Below are positions 46,034 to 55,407 of a stretch of 64,000 bases of DNA, one piece after another. Below the pieces are notes generated by a model, which did no database searches, was not told the origin of the DNA, and worked only from the letters and a program-made list of their open reading frames with translations. The stretch is from Eubacteriales bacterium. GTDB lineage: Bacteria; Bacillota; Clostridia; Acetivibrionales; JANLFN01. Numbering within the stretch: position 1 is the first letter of the stretch; each line of letters opens with the position of its first letter. Location: assembly GCA_024655885.1 (NCBI GenBank), contig JANLFN010000007.1, forward strand, positions 1 through 64,000, in the 5' to 3' direction. A program made the position numbers and the translations under genes.

Positions 46034-47142
46034 TTCCTGTCACCCTCCTTCCTGTGGTTTCTTTTTTTCATTGCTCCCGCCACCAGCAGGAGAAGAAGGG
46101 TCATGCCGAAGGTAACTGCCCAGGCTGCACTTCGAAAATAAACGGTTTCCATGGCAATGGCCGACATCAGGTTTTTGGGCCAAAGGCTGATGGCAAAGAC
46201 GATGATTGCCATGGGAATGATAAGGGGCCTATAGTATTCGAGCCTGAAGGTCTTTGAAAAGACGTACACAATCAGGAAAAAGCCCATGCTTAAATACAAA
46301 AGGGCTGCTATCGCCCAGATCATTACAAAAATGGACTCCACCCTCTGGAAAAACCTTCCATAGTTGATAAGCCTGGCAAGCTGAAATATGGGAAGAAAGC
46401 CCTCTATGGCTGAGGGGTACGGAAATACCAACAAAAACGTAAGGGCGGAGGTAATCAAAACACCGGATGAGATTCCGATGGCCAGAGAGCCTGCCGATTT
46501 AAAATTTTTACCCGTTTTTATAAAAGGAAAGAGCAGGAACAGGGCTATCAGTCCCGAAAAGGACGATATTCTGAAAAATCCGCTGCCGAATATGGCATAC
46601 GCCCCATTTCCCAGGATGGGCATGATGTTGGATATATTGTAATATGGGGCTACTCCTCCGATAATGATTAAATACCCTGCCAGTATTATGGGCACAATAA
46701 AGGCATGAAACCTTACAATAGCCTCAATTCCTGCATAGGCCCCCGCAATCATGCCGCTGAGGAAAAAAAGTATTACAAAGCTGATGGGAGACGCGGGAAG
46801 GGATATTACCTTCATATCTTCTGCGAATTCTCTGAGAATAATCGAAATAATAAAGGTTATGTGTATTAAAATAATGATTCCCACTATAATCCGGCCGGCA
46901 CTCCCTCCGATATATTCACCCAAATCCAGCAAATCCTTGCCTTCGAACCTGGAATACAGCCTGGATATCAGCAAAAAAAGCAAAAAAGCCAGCACCGATA
47001 TGTAAGCCGCAAGAATCCACCCTGCGGTTCCTCCTCTTTCGGCCATGGTGCGCGGAAAATTCAAAAACACCTGGACGTTTAGCGCGTTTATAAGCAGGGC
47101 CGCTGTTTCCCATTTTCCGAATACTATTTTACTTTCCTGCAT
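46030..47142 (-). CDS. Germinant receptor subunit GerB family, 370 aa
   Basis: The B subunit is an amino-acid-permease-like membrane protein with about ten helices, the likely germinant-binding subunit. WETAALLINALNVQVFLNFPRTMAERGGTAGW at the N-terminus is typical of the spore germination permease family. Two adjacent ATG codons start the gene; the second (47142) is six bases after GGAGG. It overlaps gerA by 14 bases and gerC by 4. Confidence 0.92.
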   Translation of the reverse strand: MQESKIVFGKWETAALLINALNVQVFLNFPRTMAERGGTAGWILAAYISVLAFLLFLLISRLYSRFEGKDLLDLGEYIGGSAGRIIVGIIILIHITFIISIILREFAEDMKVISLPASPISFVILFFLSGMIAGAYAGIEAIVRFHAFIVPIILAGYLIIIGGVAPYYNISNIMPILGNGAYAIFGSGFFRISSFSGLIALFLLFPFIKTGKNFKSAGSLAIGISSGVLITSALTFLLVFPYPSAIEGFLPIFQLARLINYGRFFQRVESIFVMIWAIAALLYLSMGFFLIVYVFSKTFRLEYYRPLIIPMAIIVFAISLWPKNLMSAIAMETVYFRSAAWAVTFGMTLLLLLVAGAMKKRNHRKEGDRK

Positions 47143-48889
47143 CATCGTCCTCCTCTTTCTGGTCCTCTCCCTCCTGGCTTTTCCATCCCCTGCTGATATG
47201 CGGCTGCTTCCTGGCGTCTTTCACATTCATGTAGTCCGCCCTCTTTTCCTGCTTCCAGAAGGGCGGCCTTGCAAATTGATCCGCTATCCCCCCGGCCGTC
47301 TTGGATGCAAATGGAGCCATATAAGGCACTCCGAAGGATTTCTCGCTCACAAACCATATTCCCTGTAAAAAAAGTCCTGTGGTTATGCCCAGGAAACCCG
47401 CTATTGCACCCAACAGGATATAGGCATATCTCAAAACTCTAAAGCCCAGTGCCAGAGCGAAGTTGGGTATAGCAAAAGAGCCTATGCCCGTCACCGCAAC
47501 GATGATAATCAATATGGGACTCACAATATTTGCGGCAACGGCTGCCTGCCCCAGTATCAGCGCACCGATAATGCCCAGGGTAGGGCCGATGGGACCGGGG
47601 ATCCGGATGCCTGCTTCGCGGATCAGTTCAAAGGAGATTTCCATGATGAGTATTTCCACAACAGACGGGAAAGGAACCCTTTCCCTGGATGCCTCTATAG
47701 CAAATAAAAGGCTGGTGGGAATCATTTCCTGGTGGTAGTTGGTAATGGCCACGTACAGCCCAGGAAGCAGCAACGAAAGAAAAACTCCCATGATTCTCAC
47801 AAACCTCAGCAGATTCGCATAAGGGAACCGGACATAGCTGTCTTCGGGAGAATGCAGCAGTTCATTATTGGTAACAGGCATGCATAGGGCAAAGGGACTT
47901 CCGTGCATCACAACCACCACCTTCCCTTCCGCCAGCATGGAAGCGGCCTTGTCCGGCCGTTCGGTAACCATGATCTGGGGGACAGGCAAAAAAGAACTGT
48001 CCTCAATCAACTGCTCCAGCTCTCCCGAGTCAAACAGGTAGTCTACTTTAATACTTTTTAGCCTTCTTCTCACTTCCTTGACCAGCGAATCATTGGTTAT
48101 ATCCTTGATGTACATCATGGAACAGGGCGTCCTACTTCTTCGTCCGATGGTCAGGCTTTCTGCGATCAAATCCTCATCATTCAGTATTTTTCTTATGAGC
48201 GCCGTGTTCGCCCTGAGAAGTTCGGTAAAGCCCTCCTGGGGTCCCCTGATTGTCTGTTCCGTATTGGGCCGCTCAACAGCCCTGTGTTCCCACCCTTTGA
48301 CATCAGCGACAAAAGCGCTGTCGACGCCGTCTATAAAGATGCCGCAGCCGCCGAAATTCACTCCCTGGACCACTTGTTCAATGGCCTTGAATTCTTTCAA
48401 CTGATTGTGAGGCAAAATATGACTTCTTATATAATCCGCGATGCTCTTTTCATCGCTTTTGATATCCAGATTGGACAAAAGCATTAGAGGCTGGAGGATA
48501 TCGTCATTGATTACCTTCCTGTCCGTCATCCCGTCGAAAAACACCATGAACGCGGGAATAACCTTGTTTTTGACCACCAGGTCGAACTCTCTTAAAACAG
48601 CATCCCCGTTTGTTGGAATGCTGTAAATATCCTTAATCCTCTCCATGTTTTCAGAAAGCGCTTTGCTGATATCCGGCTTCGGGCCCTTATTTTCCTCATT
48701 TTCCCCGGACTTTTTGTTGAGCTGCAGGCCTTCGTTTTTCTTCTTCCGGGGCTCAACTTTTTTATCCTGTTCTTTCTGCCCTCCCTCCGCCATCTCCTCC
48801 TCTGTTTCCTTTAATATAAAACGCTCCTTCGTTTTAGGTTCCTCAAATGTAAAAAGCCGCGCAAGTGTTTTCCTGAAATTCGCCAACAA
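47129..48889 (-). CDS. Germinant receptor subunit GerA family, 586 aa
   Basis: The A subunit of the nutrient receptor. A long charged N-terminal extension (about residues 1-75; many E/K) precedes the soluble domain and four to five C-terminal helices with GPIGPTLGIIGALILGQAAV, a family hallmark. The C-terminal tail is charged. Start: TTG at 48889, six bases after AAGGAG; the TTG two codons earlier abuts the site. First gene of the operon gerA-gerB-gerC-small protein. A forespore sigma-G promoter is expected but not identified. Confidence 0.93.
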   Translation of the reverse strand: MLANFRKTLARLFTFEEPKTKERFILKETEEEMAEGGQKEQDKKVEPRKKKNEGLQLNKKSGENEENKGPKPDISKALSENMERIKDIYSIPTNGDAVLREFDLVVKNKVIPAFMVFFDGMTDRKVINDDILQPLMLLSNLDIKSDEKSIADYIRSHILPHNQLKEFKAIEQVVQGVNFGGCGIFIDGVDSAFVADVKGWEHRAVERPNTEQTIRGPQEGFTELLRANTALIRKILNDEDLIAESLTIGRRSRTPCSMMYIKDITNDSLVKEVRRRLKSIKVDYLFDSGELEQLIEDSSFLPVPQIMVTERPDKAASMLAEGKVVVVMHGSPFALCMPVTNNELLHSPEDSYVRFPYANLLRFVRIMGVFLSLLLPGLYVAITNYHQEMIPTSLLFAIEASRERVPFPSVVEILIMEISFELIREAGIRIPGPIGPTLGIIGALILGQAAVAANIVSPILIIIVAVTGIGSFAIPNFALALGFRVLRYAYILLGAIAGFLGITTGLFLQGIWFVSEKSFGVPYMAPFASKTAGGIADQFARPPFWKQEKRADYMNVKDARKQPHISRGWKSQEGEDQKEEDDDAGK

Positions 48890-49073
48890 TTTCAACTCCT
48901 TCGGTCAACCTTTCATTTCGCCAAAAAAACTTCAATTTCTATGCAGTTCCTCCTCCGGTCTCATTTTCTTCATTTTCAGCTTATAATATTTTCTTCCTTG
49001 CGGCGGGTTTTATGCATAAACGGTATTGTACGGCTTTCTCTTCCAAGCGGAATAGAAATTATTTCCATAAATA

Positions 49074-49110
49074 ATAAAAAAACAGGCGGATGCTCAACAT
49101 ACCCGCCTGC
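49074..49110 (-). terminator. Terminator of uraA
   Basis: CAGGCGG pairs with CCGCCTG on the minus strand across a 13-nt loop and a run of seven T follows, 25 bases past the uraA stop. Confidence 0.85.
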
Positions 49111-49135
49111 CGTGCTTTCATTTCCCCTGTTGGTC

Positions 49136-50467
49136 CTACTGGTTCTGCTCAGCCTCATTGGTCAGTTTCAATTTTTCAAGAATGTAGAAAGCCAAGCTCA
49201 GCAAAATGCCTACGATAGTCGCCAGCGCCATTCCTTTCAACTGCACGGTCCCCCCTAACGTGACGGCCACCCCGCTGACACCCACGATGAACACCACCGC
49301 CGTCAATATCAGGTTCTTTGGAATACTGTAGTCCACCTTTGACTCTACCAGGATCCGGATGCCCGATGCGGCAATAACCCCGTACATCAGAATTGTAACC
49401 CCTCCCATAACCGGGCCGGGTATACTCGATATTATACCTGACAGTTTGCCGACAAAGGCCAGTATGATGGAAATAACCGCTGCCCCGCCGATAACCCAGA
49501 CACTGTAAACTTTTGTGATTGCCATGACGCCCATGTTTTCGCCATAAGTGGTGGTGGGTACCGAACCGGCAAATCCGGAAATCATGGTGGACAAACCATC
49601 CCCCAGCATGGACCTGTGCAGACCCGGATCTTTCACAAGATCCCTGTCCACGATTTTGCTGGTGACAAGCAAATGTCCGATGTGCTCAGATATTACAACG
49701 AGTGCCGCAGGAGCAATCACCAGCATGGCATCCAAGTTGAATACAGGGAGTACCGGATGAGGCAATGCGATTAAAGCGCTGCTTGTAACTGTAGAATAAT
49801 CCACTCTACCCATAAAAGCTGCCAGCACATAACCCGCAACAACGGCAAACAATACGGGAATAACTGAAAGGAAGCCTCTAAATACAAGTGTTCCAAAAAT
49901 TAAAACCCCTAAAGTGAAGAGGGATATAATAATGGCCTGCGTGTCGAAATGCCCATTGGCATCCGGCAGCAAGCCCGCATTGGCTACCGCGGTAGAAGCC
50001 AATTCCAAGCCGATGAGAGCCACAATCGGTCCCATGGTAGCAGGAGGTAAAACCACATCCAGCCATTTGGTGCCGGTAACGCCGATAATCAACGCCGTAG
50101 CCGTAAATATCAAGCCTGCCAGTATAAAACCCCCCAGTGCTTTTGAAAAATTGGTTTTAACATCACCCGGACTTGCTATAACCGCAAAGGTAGGTGCCAG
50201 AAAAGCAAAACTGGAGCCGAGGTAAGCCGGCGCTTTTCCTTTGCACAGGAATAAATAAATTAAAGTACCTATCCCATTCATGAGGAGAACCAGCGCAGGG
50301 TCTATTACCTGCATATGCGGATCCCCTGAAACCCTTTGCGCTGTTTGATTGAACAGGATGGGCACCAAAACCGACGCTCCGAACATTGCAAATAAATGCT
50401 GCAGGCTCAGAGGCAGTCCCTGGAGTATGGGTACTTTTTCTTCCACTTGAATAACTTTTTTCTGCAT
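49136..50467 (-). CDS. uraA: Uracil/xanthine permease family (UraA-like), 443 aa
   Basis: An NCS2-family nucleobase:proton symporter with about 14 helices. LPLSLQHLFAMFGASVLVPILF and the substrate-loop segment SEHIGHLLVTSKIVDRDL, with GSVPTTTYGENMGVMA, mark the uracil clade. The final hydrophilic tail is short. In Bacilli uraA/pyrP is often PyrR-controlled; no PyrR hairpin was recognised in the 290-base upstream gap, which is AT-rich and otherwise empty. Confidence 0.92.
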   Translation of the reverse strand: MQKKVIQVEEKVPILQGLPLSLQHLFAMFGASVLVPILFNQTAQRVSGDPHMQVIDPALVLLMNGIGTLIYLFLCKGKAPAYLGSSFAFLAPTFAVIASPGDVKTNFSKALGGFILAGLIFTATALIIGVTGTKWLDVVLPPATMGPIVALIGLELASTAVANAGLLPDANGHFDTQAIIISLFTLGVLIFGTLVFRGFLSVIPVLFAVVAGYVLAAFMGRVDYSTVTSSALIALPHPVLPVFNLDAMLVIAPAALVVISEHIGHLLVTSKIVDRDLVKDPGLHRSMLGDGLSTMISGFAGSVPTTTYGENMGVMAITKVYSVWVIGGAAVISIILAFVGKLSGIISSIPGPVMGGVTILMYGVIAASGIRILVESKVDYSIPKNLILTAVVFIVGVSGVAVTLGGTVQLKGMALATIVGILLSLAFYILEKLKLTNEAEQNQ

Positions 50468-50739
50468 TTTTCTACCTCCTGTTAAATTTTATTTAAAACC
50501 AAACTCTTTTCATAAAATACCAGGCATAAGGTGTTGTTTAAATAAAACCCTCTAAGGCGGATTGAATAAAACATGGAATAATACTTAACTTTAGCAGTGT
50601 TTGTAAAAAGTTCAAGAATATTATCGCCCGGCCTCAAAGGAAAGTCAACAAAAATTTACAAATAGAACAGGAATATATAAAATTTATGTCATATTTAGCA
50701 GTTATCAAATAAACAATATATATAATTTTATAACATTTA

Positions 50740-50768
50740 TTGACAAAAACTGCAAAGGATGCTATAAT
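50740..50768 (+). promoter_or_regulatory. SigA promoter of the c-di-GMP riboswitch transcript
   Basis: TTGACA (50740-50745), 17 bases, TATAAT (50763-50768), a perfect consensus. A leader of about 125 nt precedes the aptamer and holds no recognised element. Confidence 0.92.
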
Positions 50769-50896
50769 GGGCTTTGGATTTGATAAGCAGAGAGTTAATG
50801 CATATTTGGCGAAAAGCTATTTTAAAATGGTTGTGTCACTACCGGTGTTTTTAGCATAACAAAATTAAAGAATTAAAGTTTGGATAGGATACTTTG

Positions 50897-50977
50897 AAAA
50901 AGGCAAACTTATCGAAAGGTAAGGACGCAAAGCCGCGAGTCTAAAGTGGAAGCACCATGACAGTCGGGTTGCCAAGG
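50897..50977 (+). promoter_or_regulatory. c-di-GMP-I (GEMM) riboswitch
   Basis: The aptamer shows the conserved GEMM blocks: GGCAAACTTATCGAAAGGTAA with the GAAA tetraloop, GGACGCAAAGCC, then a variable arm and AGTCGGGTTGCC closing on GGCAA. It heads the transcript of an HD-GYP gene, whose family degrades c-di-GMP. Such feedback use is known for the class. The 3' arm TTGCCA (50969-50974) could instead pair with TGGCGA (51003-51008) inside the following terminator. Confidence 0.9.
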
Positions 50978-50998
50978 CATTTTTATGTGATTGACCAA

Positions 50999-51028
50999 GC
51001 CATGGCGAGTTGTACCGCTGTGGTTTTT
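50999..51028 (+). terminator. Terminator-like expression platform of the c-di-GMP riboswitch
   Basis: GCCATGGCG (50999-51007) pairs with CGCTGTGGT (51016-51024), three wobble pairs included, followed by TTTT. It lies 22 bases past the aptamer. Overlap with the aptamer's 3' arm partner implies that aptamer folding frees the terminator, i.e. an OFF switch, but this is only a pairing argument. Confidence 0.6.
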
Positions 51029-51081
51029 CACTTTATAGGTAGATAGCCGGATTTTACAGGGCTTTTAATCCAATTGCTTTA

Positions 51082-51133
51082 AATTAATACCATAAATTAA
51101 TACCATAAATTAATACCATAAATTAATACCATG
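51082..51133 (+). repeat. Four 13-bp tandem repeats in the HD-GYP leader
   Basis: AATTAATACCATA is repeated at 51082, 51095 and 51108, and a fourth copy at 51121 ends in G. The units lie between the riboswitch terminator and the HD-GYP start. Exact identity suggests recent slippage or a repeated binding site. Confidence 0.9.
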
Positions 51134-51207
51134 AAGTGGCTAATCCACTTATTTATGCCTATAGGACAGTATTGTGCACCCAAGAAATACACACAGGAGA
51201 CAAGAAC

Positions 51208-51852
51208 ATGGAAATTCTACTTGGCAGTGAACCGTACAAAATCAGTTATTTGCAAAAAATATACGATTTATACATGAAAATAGGATTTGACTCTACTACC
51301 TATAAACACTGTTTAAATGTAGCCCTTTATTCCGTCCAGTTTGGAAAATCCTTAGGTTATTGTCCGAATGAAGCACTGGCATATTATTCCGGATTATTCC
51401 ACGATATCGGAAAGTTGCAGATAGATCACCACATCCTTAATAAGACGTCCGCTCTGAGCAAGAATGAATTTAATATCATGAAGCATCATCCCTCCTATGG
51501 GTACGCAATTTTATTACAGGCCGGCCTTCCCAAGGAAATTTCGGAAGCCGTCCTGCACCATCATGAGCATTACGACGGTACAGGCTATCCTTCAGGCCTT
51601 AAAGGAGATAAAATCCCTTTTCTGGCAAGAATGATATCGGTGTGTGATGTGTTTGATGCCCTTACCTCGGACAGGCCATACAGAAAAGCTTATTCCATCG
51701 ATAAAGCCATGCAGATAATGAACCGGTGTAAAGGCCAATTCGACCCTGAGCTTTTGTACCATTTTACATCAAAAGCGCCAAAAATTCTTCATGTGGATGA
51801 AGTAAAGGCAAAGTCGGAATTAAACGGAAAAATATGTAAAAGGAATGCCTAG
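51208..51852 (+). CDS. HD-GYP domain protein (putative c-di-GMP phosphodiesterase), 214 aa
   Basis: A stand-alone HD-GYP domain without sensor. HCLNVALYSVQ, HDIGKLQIDHH (HD metal site), HHHEHYDGTGYP (GYP) and DVFDALTSDRPYR are intact, so hydrolysis of c-di-GMP to pGpG or GMP is predicted. The ATG at 51208 has AGGAGACAAGAAC; the frame extends to a GTG at 51136 without a site. The c-di-GMP riboswitch upstream implies feedback on second-messenger levels. It ends inside its own terminator and converges on the REC-HD-GYP gene. Confidence 0.92.
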   Translation: MEILLGSEPYKISYLQKIYDLYMKIGFDSTTYKHCLNVALYSVQFGKSLGYCPNEALAYYSGLFHDIGKLQIDHHILNKTSALSKNEFNIMKHHPSYGYAILLQAGLPKEISEAVLHHHEHYDGTGYPSGLKGDKIPFLARMISVCDVFDALTSDRPYRKAYSIDKAMQIMNRCKGQFDPELLYHFTSKAPKILHVDEVKAKSELNGKICKRNA

Positions 51853-51862
51853 GCATTCCTTT
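51837..51862 (+). terminator. Terminator overlapping the HD-GYP stop codon
   Basis: AAAAGGAATGCC-TA-GGCATTCCTTTT is a perfect palindrome whose centre contains the TAG stop. Short T-runs occur on both strands, so it may serve both convergent genes. Confidence 0.75.
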
Positions 51863-51918
51863 TGCGGACACCTTTATATTTGAATATAATATGTAGCGTT
51901 CCTCTAAAGAGCCATAGT

Positions 51919-53430
51919 TTATTCATAAGTGGCAGCCGCTTCATGAACGAATTGGTCACAATTCTCCAGCAGCGAAATAAATCGATCTACAATGAAAGCG
52001 TCAAATTGGGTCCCTGCACCTTCCAGCAGCTGTCTCTTCGTTTCCTCCAAATTTAACTTGGGTCTGTACAGCCGGTCGGACAGCATGGCGTCAAAAGCAT
52101 CGGCAACGGCGATTATCCTGGCCAGCAAGGGTATCTCATTCCCCTTTAACCCCTCGGGGTAACCTTCGCCGTCAATTCTTTCATGATGGGATTTGACGAT
52201 GGGAGCAACTTCTTTAAACATTGAAACAGCTGAGAGGATATGAGCTCCTTTTAGCGGATGCTTTTTTATCTCTTCAAATTCCTTTTCATTCAGCTTATCC
52301 GTTTTTAGCAAAATATCATCCGCAGTTCCAATTTTGCCCACATCGTGGAAGATGCCGCCCACTCTCAGCATTTCCAGCTCCTGCGGGGAAAGTCCCAGTG
52401 TCTCCCCGATTTTAACGGCATAATGTGCAACCCTGTCCGAATGTCCCCTTGTATACATGTCTTTTGCGTCAACCGCCAGCCGGAGAGCTTCTATGGTATC
52501 CATGTACCTTATTTTCAACTCATTATAGGTTATGTTGAGCTCCTCGTTCTTTATATTTACAAGGGAATGCAAAAAAGCATTGTTCAAAGAGGAGGCCGCC
52601 TGATTTGCATATATTTCAAGCAGCTTTATCCCTTCTTCGGTATCGCTGCTTTCCACAAAAATCACACCCATGGACTGGAGGTACTCATTTACCAGGGGAA
52701 GTATAACTCCGTTGTCCAGCCGCACAACTTCCTTTGTTGTCCTTGCATAGCCAATACCCTCCATTAAGTTCGGACTGAGCATTTCCATAAAATCACCGAT
52801 CTCCGTCCTGTATCGGCCTATACCCTTAAATATACTCTTGTCGCCTTCATTGGCGGTTTTTGTAATATTGTCGACAAGAATAAAAGCGTTGTCACTATTC
52901 ACAAGAGGCATGATCTCGGTCAAAATTTCTTCCAGAATATTTCCTACCGGCTGCAGCTGATAAATTTTAGGTACCGCTTGCAGAATGCTGTTCAGGCCGT
53001 CTTTAAATTTTTTTATGGTGTTCAACTGGGAAATGGACTTAATCCCCGATTCAACCAATAGAAGCAGCTGGTCGAACCTGTCGCTTTTCTCACAATACCC
53101 CTGTATGTCCAGTGCCCTTATGGTTTCCAAAGGAGGGGCTAAATCCTTGTGTCCTGTCAGAAGGAGTATGTATAAGTCTCTATTGAATTCCCTTATTTTT
53201 TCCACAACCTTATCCCCATGGATAGGATTCATCAGGTAGTCTAAAATGAGAAGGTCATAATGCTCCTCACGAACTTTTTCAATAGCTTCCAATGGATTTA
53301 CAATACCTGTAAAATTATAACCCATGCGTCTCAAAACAACGGACAGTGAATCAATGATACCTATTTCATCATCTACAACCATTATTTTATAGCCAGAGCT
53401 AGAAGAAGCCGCTATGTTTCTCTTTCTCAT
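51919..53430 (-). CDS. Response regulator with REC, DUF3369-like and HD-GYP domains, 503 aa
   Basis: The receiver (about residues 14-130) has VVDDE, the phosphoacceptor in LLILDYLM and LTGHKD. A DUF3369/GAF-like central region (about 135-305) follows, then a HD-GYP core (about 315-490) with HSDRVAHY, HDVGKIG, HHERIDGEGYP and DAFDAMLSDR. Phosphorylation by the adjacent kinase should control c-di-GMP turnover. The ATG overlaps the kinase stop (ATGA) and has GGGAGG upstream. Two-gene operon; convergent with the riboswitch-controlled HD-GYP gene. Confidence 0.93.
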   Translation of the reverse strand: MRKRNIAASSSSGYKIMVVDDEIGIIDSLSVVLRRMGYNFTGIVNPLEAIEKVREEHYDLLILDYLMNPIHGDKVVEKIREFNRDLYILLLTGHKDLAPPLETIRALDIQGYCEKSDRFDQLLLLVESGIKSISQLNTIKKFKDGLNSILQAVPKIYQLQPVGNILEEILTEIMPLVNSDNAFILVDNITKTANEGDKSIFKGIGRYRTEIGDFMEMLSPNLMEGIGYARTTKEVVRLDNGVILPLVNEYLQSMGVIFVESSDTEEGIKLLEIYANQAASSLNNAFLHSLVNIKNEELNITYNELKIRYMDTIEALRLAVDAKDMYTRGHSDRVAHYAVKIGETLGLSPQELEMLRVGGIFHDVGKIGTADDILLKTDKLNEKEFEEIKKHPLKGAHILSAVSMFKEVAPIVKSHHERIDGEGYPEGLKGNEIPLLARIIAVADAFDAMLSDRLYRPKLNLEETKRQLLEGAGTQFDAFIVDRFISLLENCDQFVHEAAATYE

Positions 53431-55274
53431 CCAATTGCCTCCCGGTCAACATATGTGTCTGTATTTGGTATGGATATATAAAATGCCGTCCCCTTGCCTA
53501 CTTCCGACTCAACCCACATATTACCGCCAAATCTCCCCTTGATGTTTGCATAGGACATATAAAGACCCAAGCCCGTGCCGTTTTTTCCTTTTGTTGTCAC
53601 CATTTCCTTAAACAGCCGCTCTTTTATATCCGGCTGAATTCCTTTACCATAATCTTTTATTGTAAATACAATATTATTATCAAGCTTTTCCAGTATAAAG
53701 TCAATATCCCCTTTTTCGCCTTCATAGGCCTGAATGGCATTGATTACGATATTGTCAAGTATCTGCACCAGATTGTTAATATCCCCTTTGAGTTGAGTGT
53801 TCAAATCAATACGAAAATCCGTTCTTAGTATACAGTGATATTTTTTTAGTTCATGGGCCATCAATACTTCTACCCTTTTGACAAGCTCATCAAGAGTAAA
53901 ACTGTATGTGGAGGATGTGTTCAGTTGAACCGCCTGTCCCTTAACCGTAGTGATCACATCCGACATGTAGGAGCAGTAGGGTTTCATTTTATCCAGCCAG
54001 GACATCATTTCTCCCGCAATTTCATGGTGGTCCTCAGGTGTAACGCTTGTGTCTCCTATGGATTCCTCATATTCCTTTACCAGGTCCTTTAAGGCCTCGA
54101 TTCCCCCTGAGATGGACATGATGGGGGTCTTCAGATTATGGGCGATACCCCCTATCAACTGCCCCAGAGATGCAAGCCTTTCCTGCTCCATGATGATGGA
54201 TTGATTCTCCTTTATGGTCTCCAGGTCTTTCTTGCTCTGTGTAATGTCTTTCAAGAGTATGATTGTCCCGATGTAATTATTTTTTGAAATAATGGGGGTT
54301 ATTTCCACGGCAAAATACCTGTCGAAATTGTGTGCCTTGATCTGTTTTTCAAATACGAAGGATTTCCCCGTTTTCTTTATCTGGTCAATGACGGCGATGA
54401 TTTCGTTTCCGTCAACATTTACCGTGGGATTGGAACTTAAAATATCGGTAATGCTGGTATTTCTTTTGACTTTAAATATAGTCCCGAAGATGTTTAAAAA
54501 GGTCTGGTTATAATCCACCACCGACAACTCTTCATTTACGACAATGAAGCCGTCTGAAATAAGGTCAACGATCTTCTGCAAAGCGATTGGGGCAATACTT
54601 AAAAATTTGAATTTAAATATGGCATACATGTAACATATCACGGCAAATGAAAAGGCTATGGGAGTGGCATATTCCGTAAGAGAAATTATTTTAAACGTGG
54701 CAAATACATTCACCAAAACCGGCACCGTACTTCCTACAAGGATCAGGATGGACTGCCTTGAAAAAAACCCGGAGTTTTTTATGGAGAATATAATTAGGTT
54801 ATACAGCCCCACTCCTATGCAGATATACGAATAAACGGCATGTATGATAAAATATTTCCCCACAACCAGTTCATTGGTATTCAAAGAGTAATTAATATAA
54901 AACAAGTGGTGATAATTGTCGGTCATTAAAACTAAAATAGATATTATGGGGATGACGAACAGCAATATATGCTTTGAGGATAGTGTAACTTTGGTATGGG
55001 CAAATATAATGCCGATAAATAATAAGAACGGAGGTACAAAAACCAGCCCGATATGGGTTATTATGAAAAAAATAAAATATGTATGCTTAAATATGGCCTG
55101 GGTATAGGTATTGGTCAAAATACCCGAGTTCCAGAGAAGCATGGAAAGTATGCAGCATAAAAATGCATAATGTATCTGCGTCCTGCGTTTCATTCTGAAA
55201 ACTAAAACAGCTGTGAACAGTAAAAGCAGTATGGATAGGTGAAGCAATACAAAAGGAAAACTATACTCTATCAT
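53427..55274 (-). CDS. 7TM-type sensor histidine kinase with PAS domain, 615 aa
   Basis: Seven or eight N-terminal helices (about residues 5-230) match the HisK_7TM-type sensor module. A PAS domain (about 235-350), a histidine box GGIAHNLKTPIMSISGG (about 368-384) and a HATPase domain with DNIVINAIQAYEG, DYGKGI and GTGLGLYM follow. The H-box sequence HNLKTP replaces the usual HELRTP, common in this clostridial group. The ATG at 55274 follows GGGGAG by six bases. Partner of the REC-HD-GYP protein downstream; signal unknown. Confidence 0.92.
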   Translation of the reverse strand: MIEYSFPFVLLHLSILLLLFTAVLVFRMKRRTQIHYAFLCCILSMLLWNSGILTNTYTQAIFKHTYFIFFIITHIGLVFVPPFLLFIGIIFAHTKVTLSSKHILLFVIPIISILVLMTDNYHHLFYINYSLNTNELVVGKYFIIHAVYSYICIGVGLYNLIIFSIKNSGFFSRQSILILVGSTVPVLVNVFATFKIISLTEYATPIAFSFAVICYMYAIFKFKFLSIAPIALQKIVDLISDGFIVVNEELSVVDYNQTFLNIFGTIFKVKRNTSITDILSSNPTVNVDGNEIIAVIDQIKKTGKSFVFEKQIKAHNFDRYFAVEITPIISKNNYIGTIILLKDITQSKKDLETIKENQSIIMEQERLASLGQLIGGIAHNLKTPIMSISGGIEALKDLVKEYEESIGDTSVTPEDHHEIAGEMMSWLDKMKPYCSYMSDVITTVKGQAVQLNTSSTYSFTLDELVKRVEVLMAHELKKYHCILRTDFRIDLNTQLKGDINNLVQILDNIVINAIQAYEGEKGDIDFILEKLDNNIVFTIKDYGKGIQPDIKERLFKEMVTTKGKNGTGLGLYMSYANIKGRFGGNMWVESEVGKGTAFYISIPNTDTYVDREAIG

Positions 55275-55407
55275 GAACAACTCCCCTCGGCTCGCTCTTT
55301 AGGTTGAATCTATCCGGTTGCTCCGGCGTCCTAAGGCCGGTGGTTTTCCAACCCGTTTTTGTAAGGTTTGAAATGTATGATTTTTAATATCGGCTTTAAC
55401 GTTAAAG

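Noticed and set aside
51082-51133. CRISPR-like array
   Set aside because: Units are contiguous 13-mers without spacers; a simple tandem repeat.
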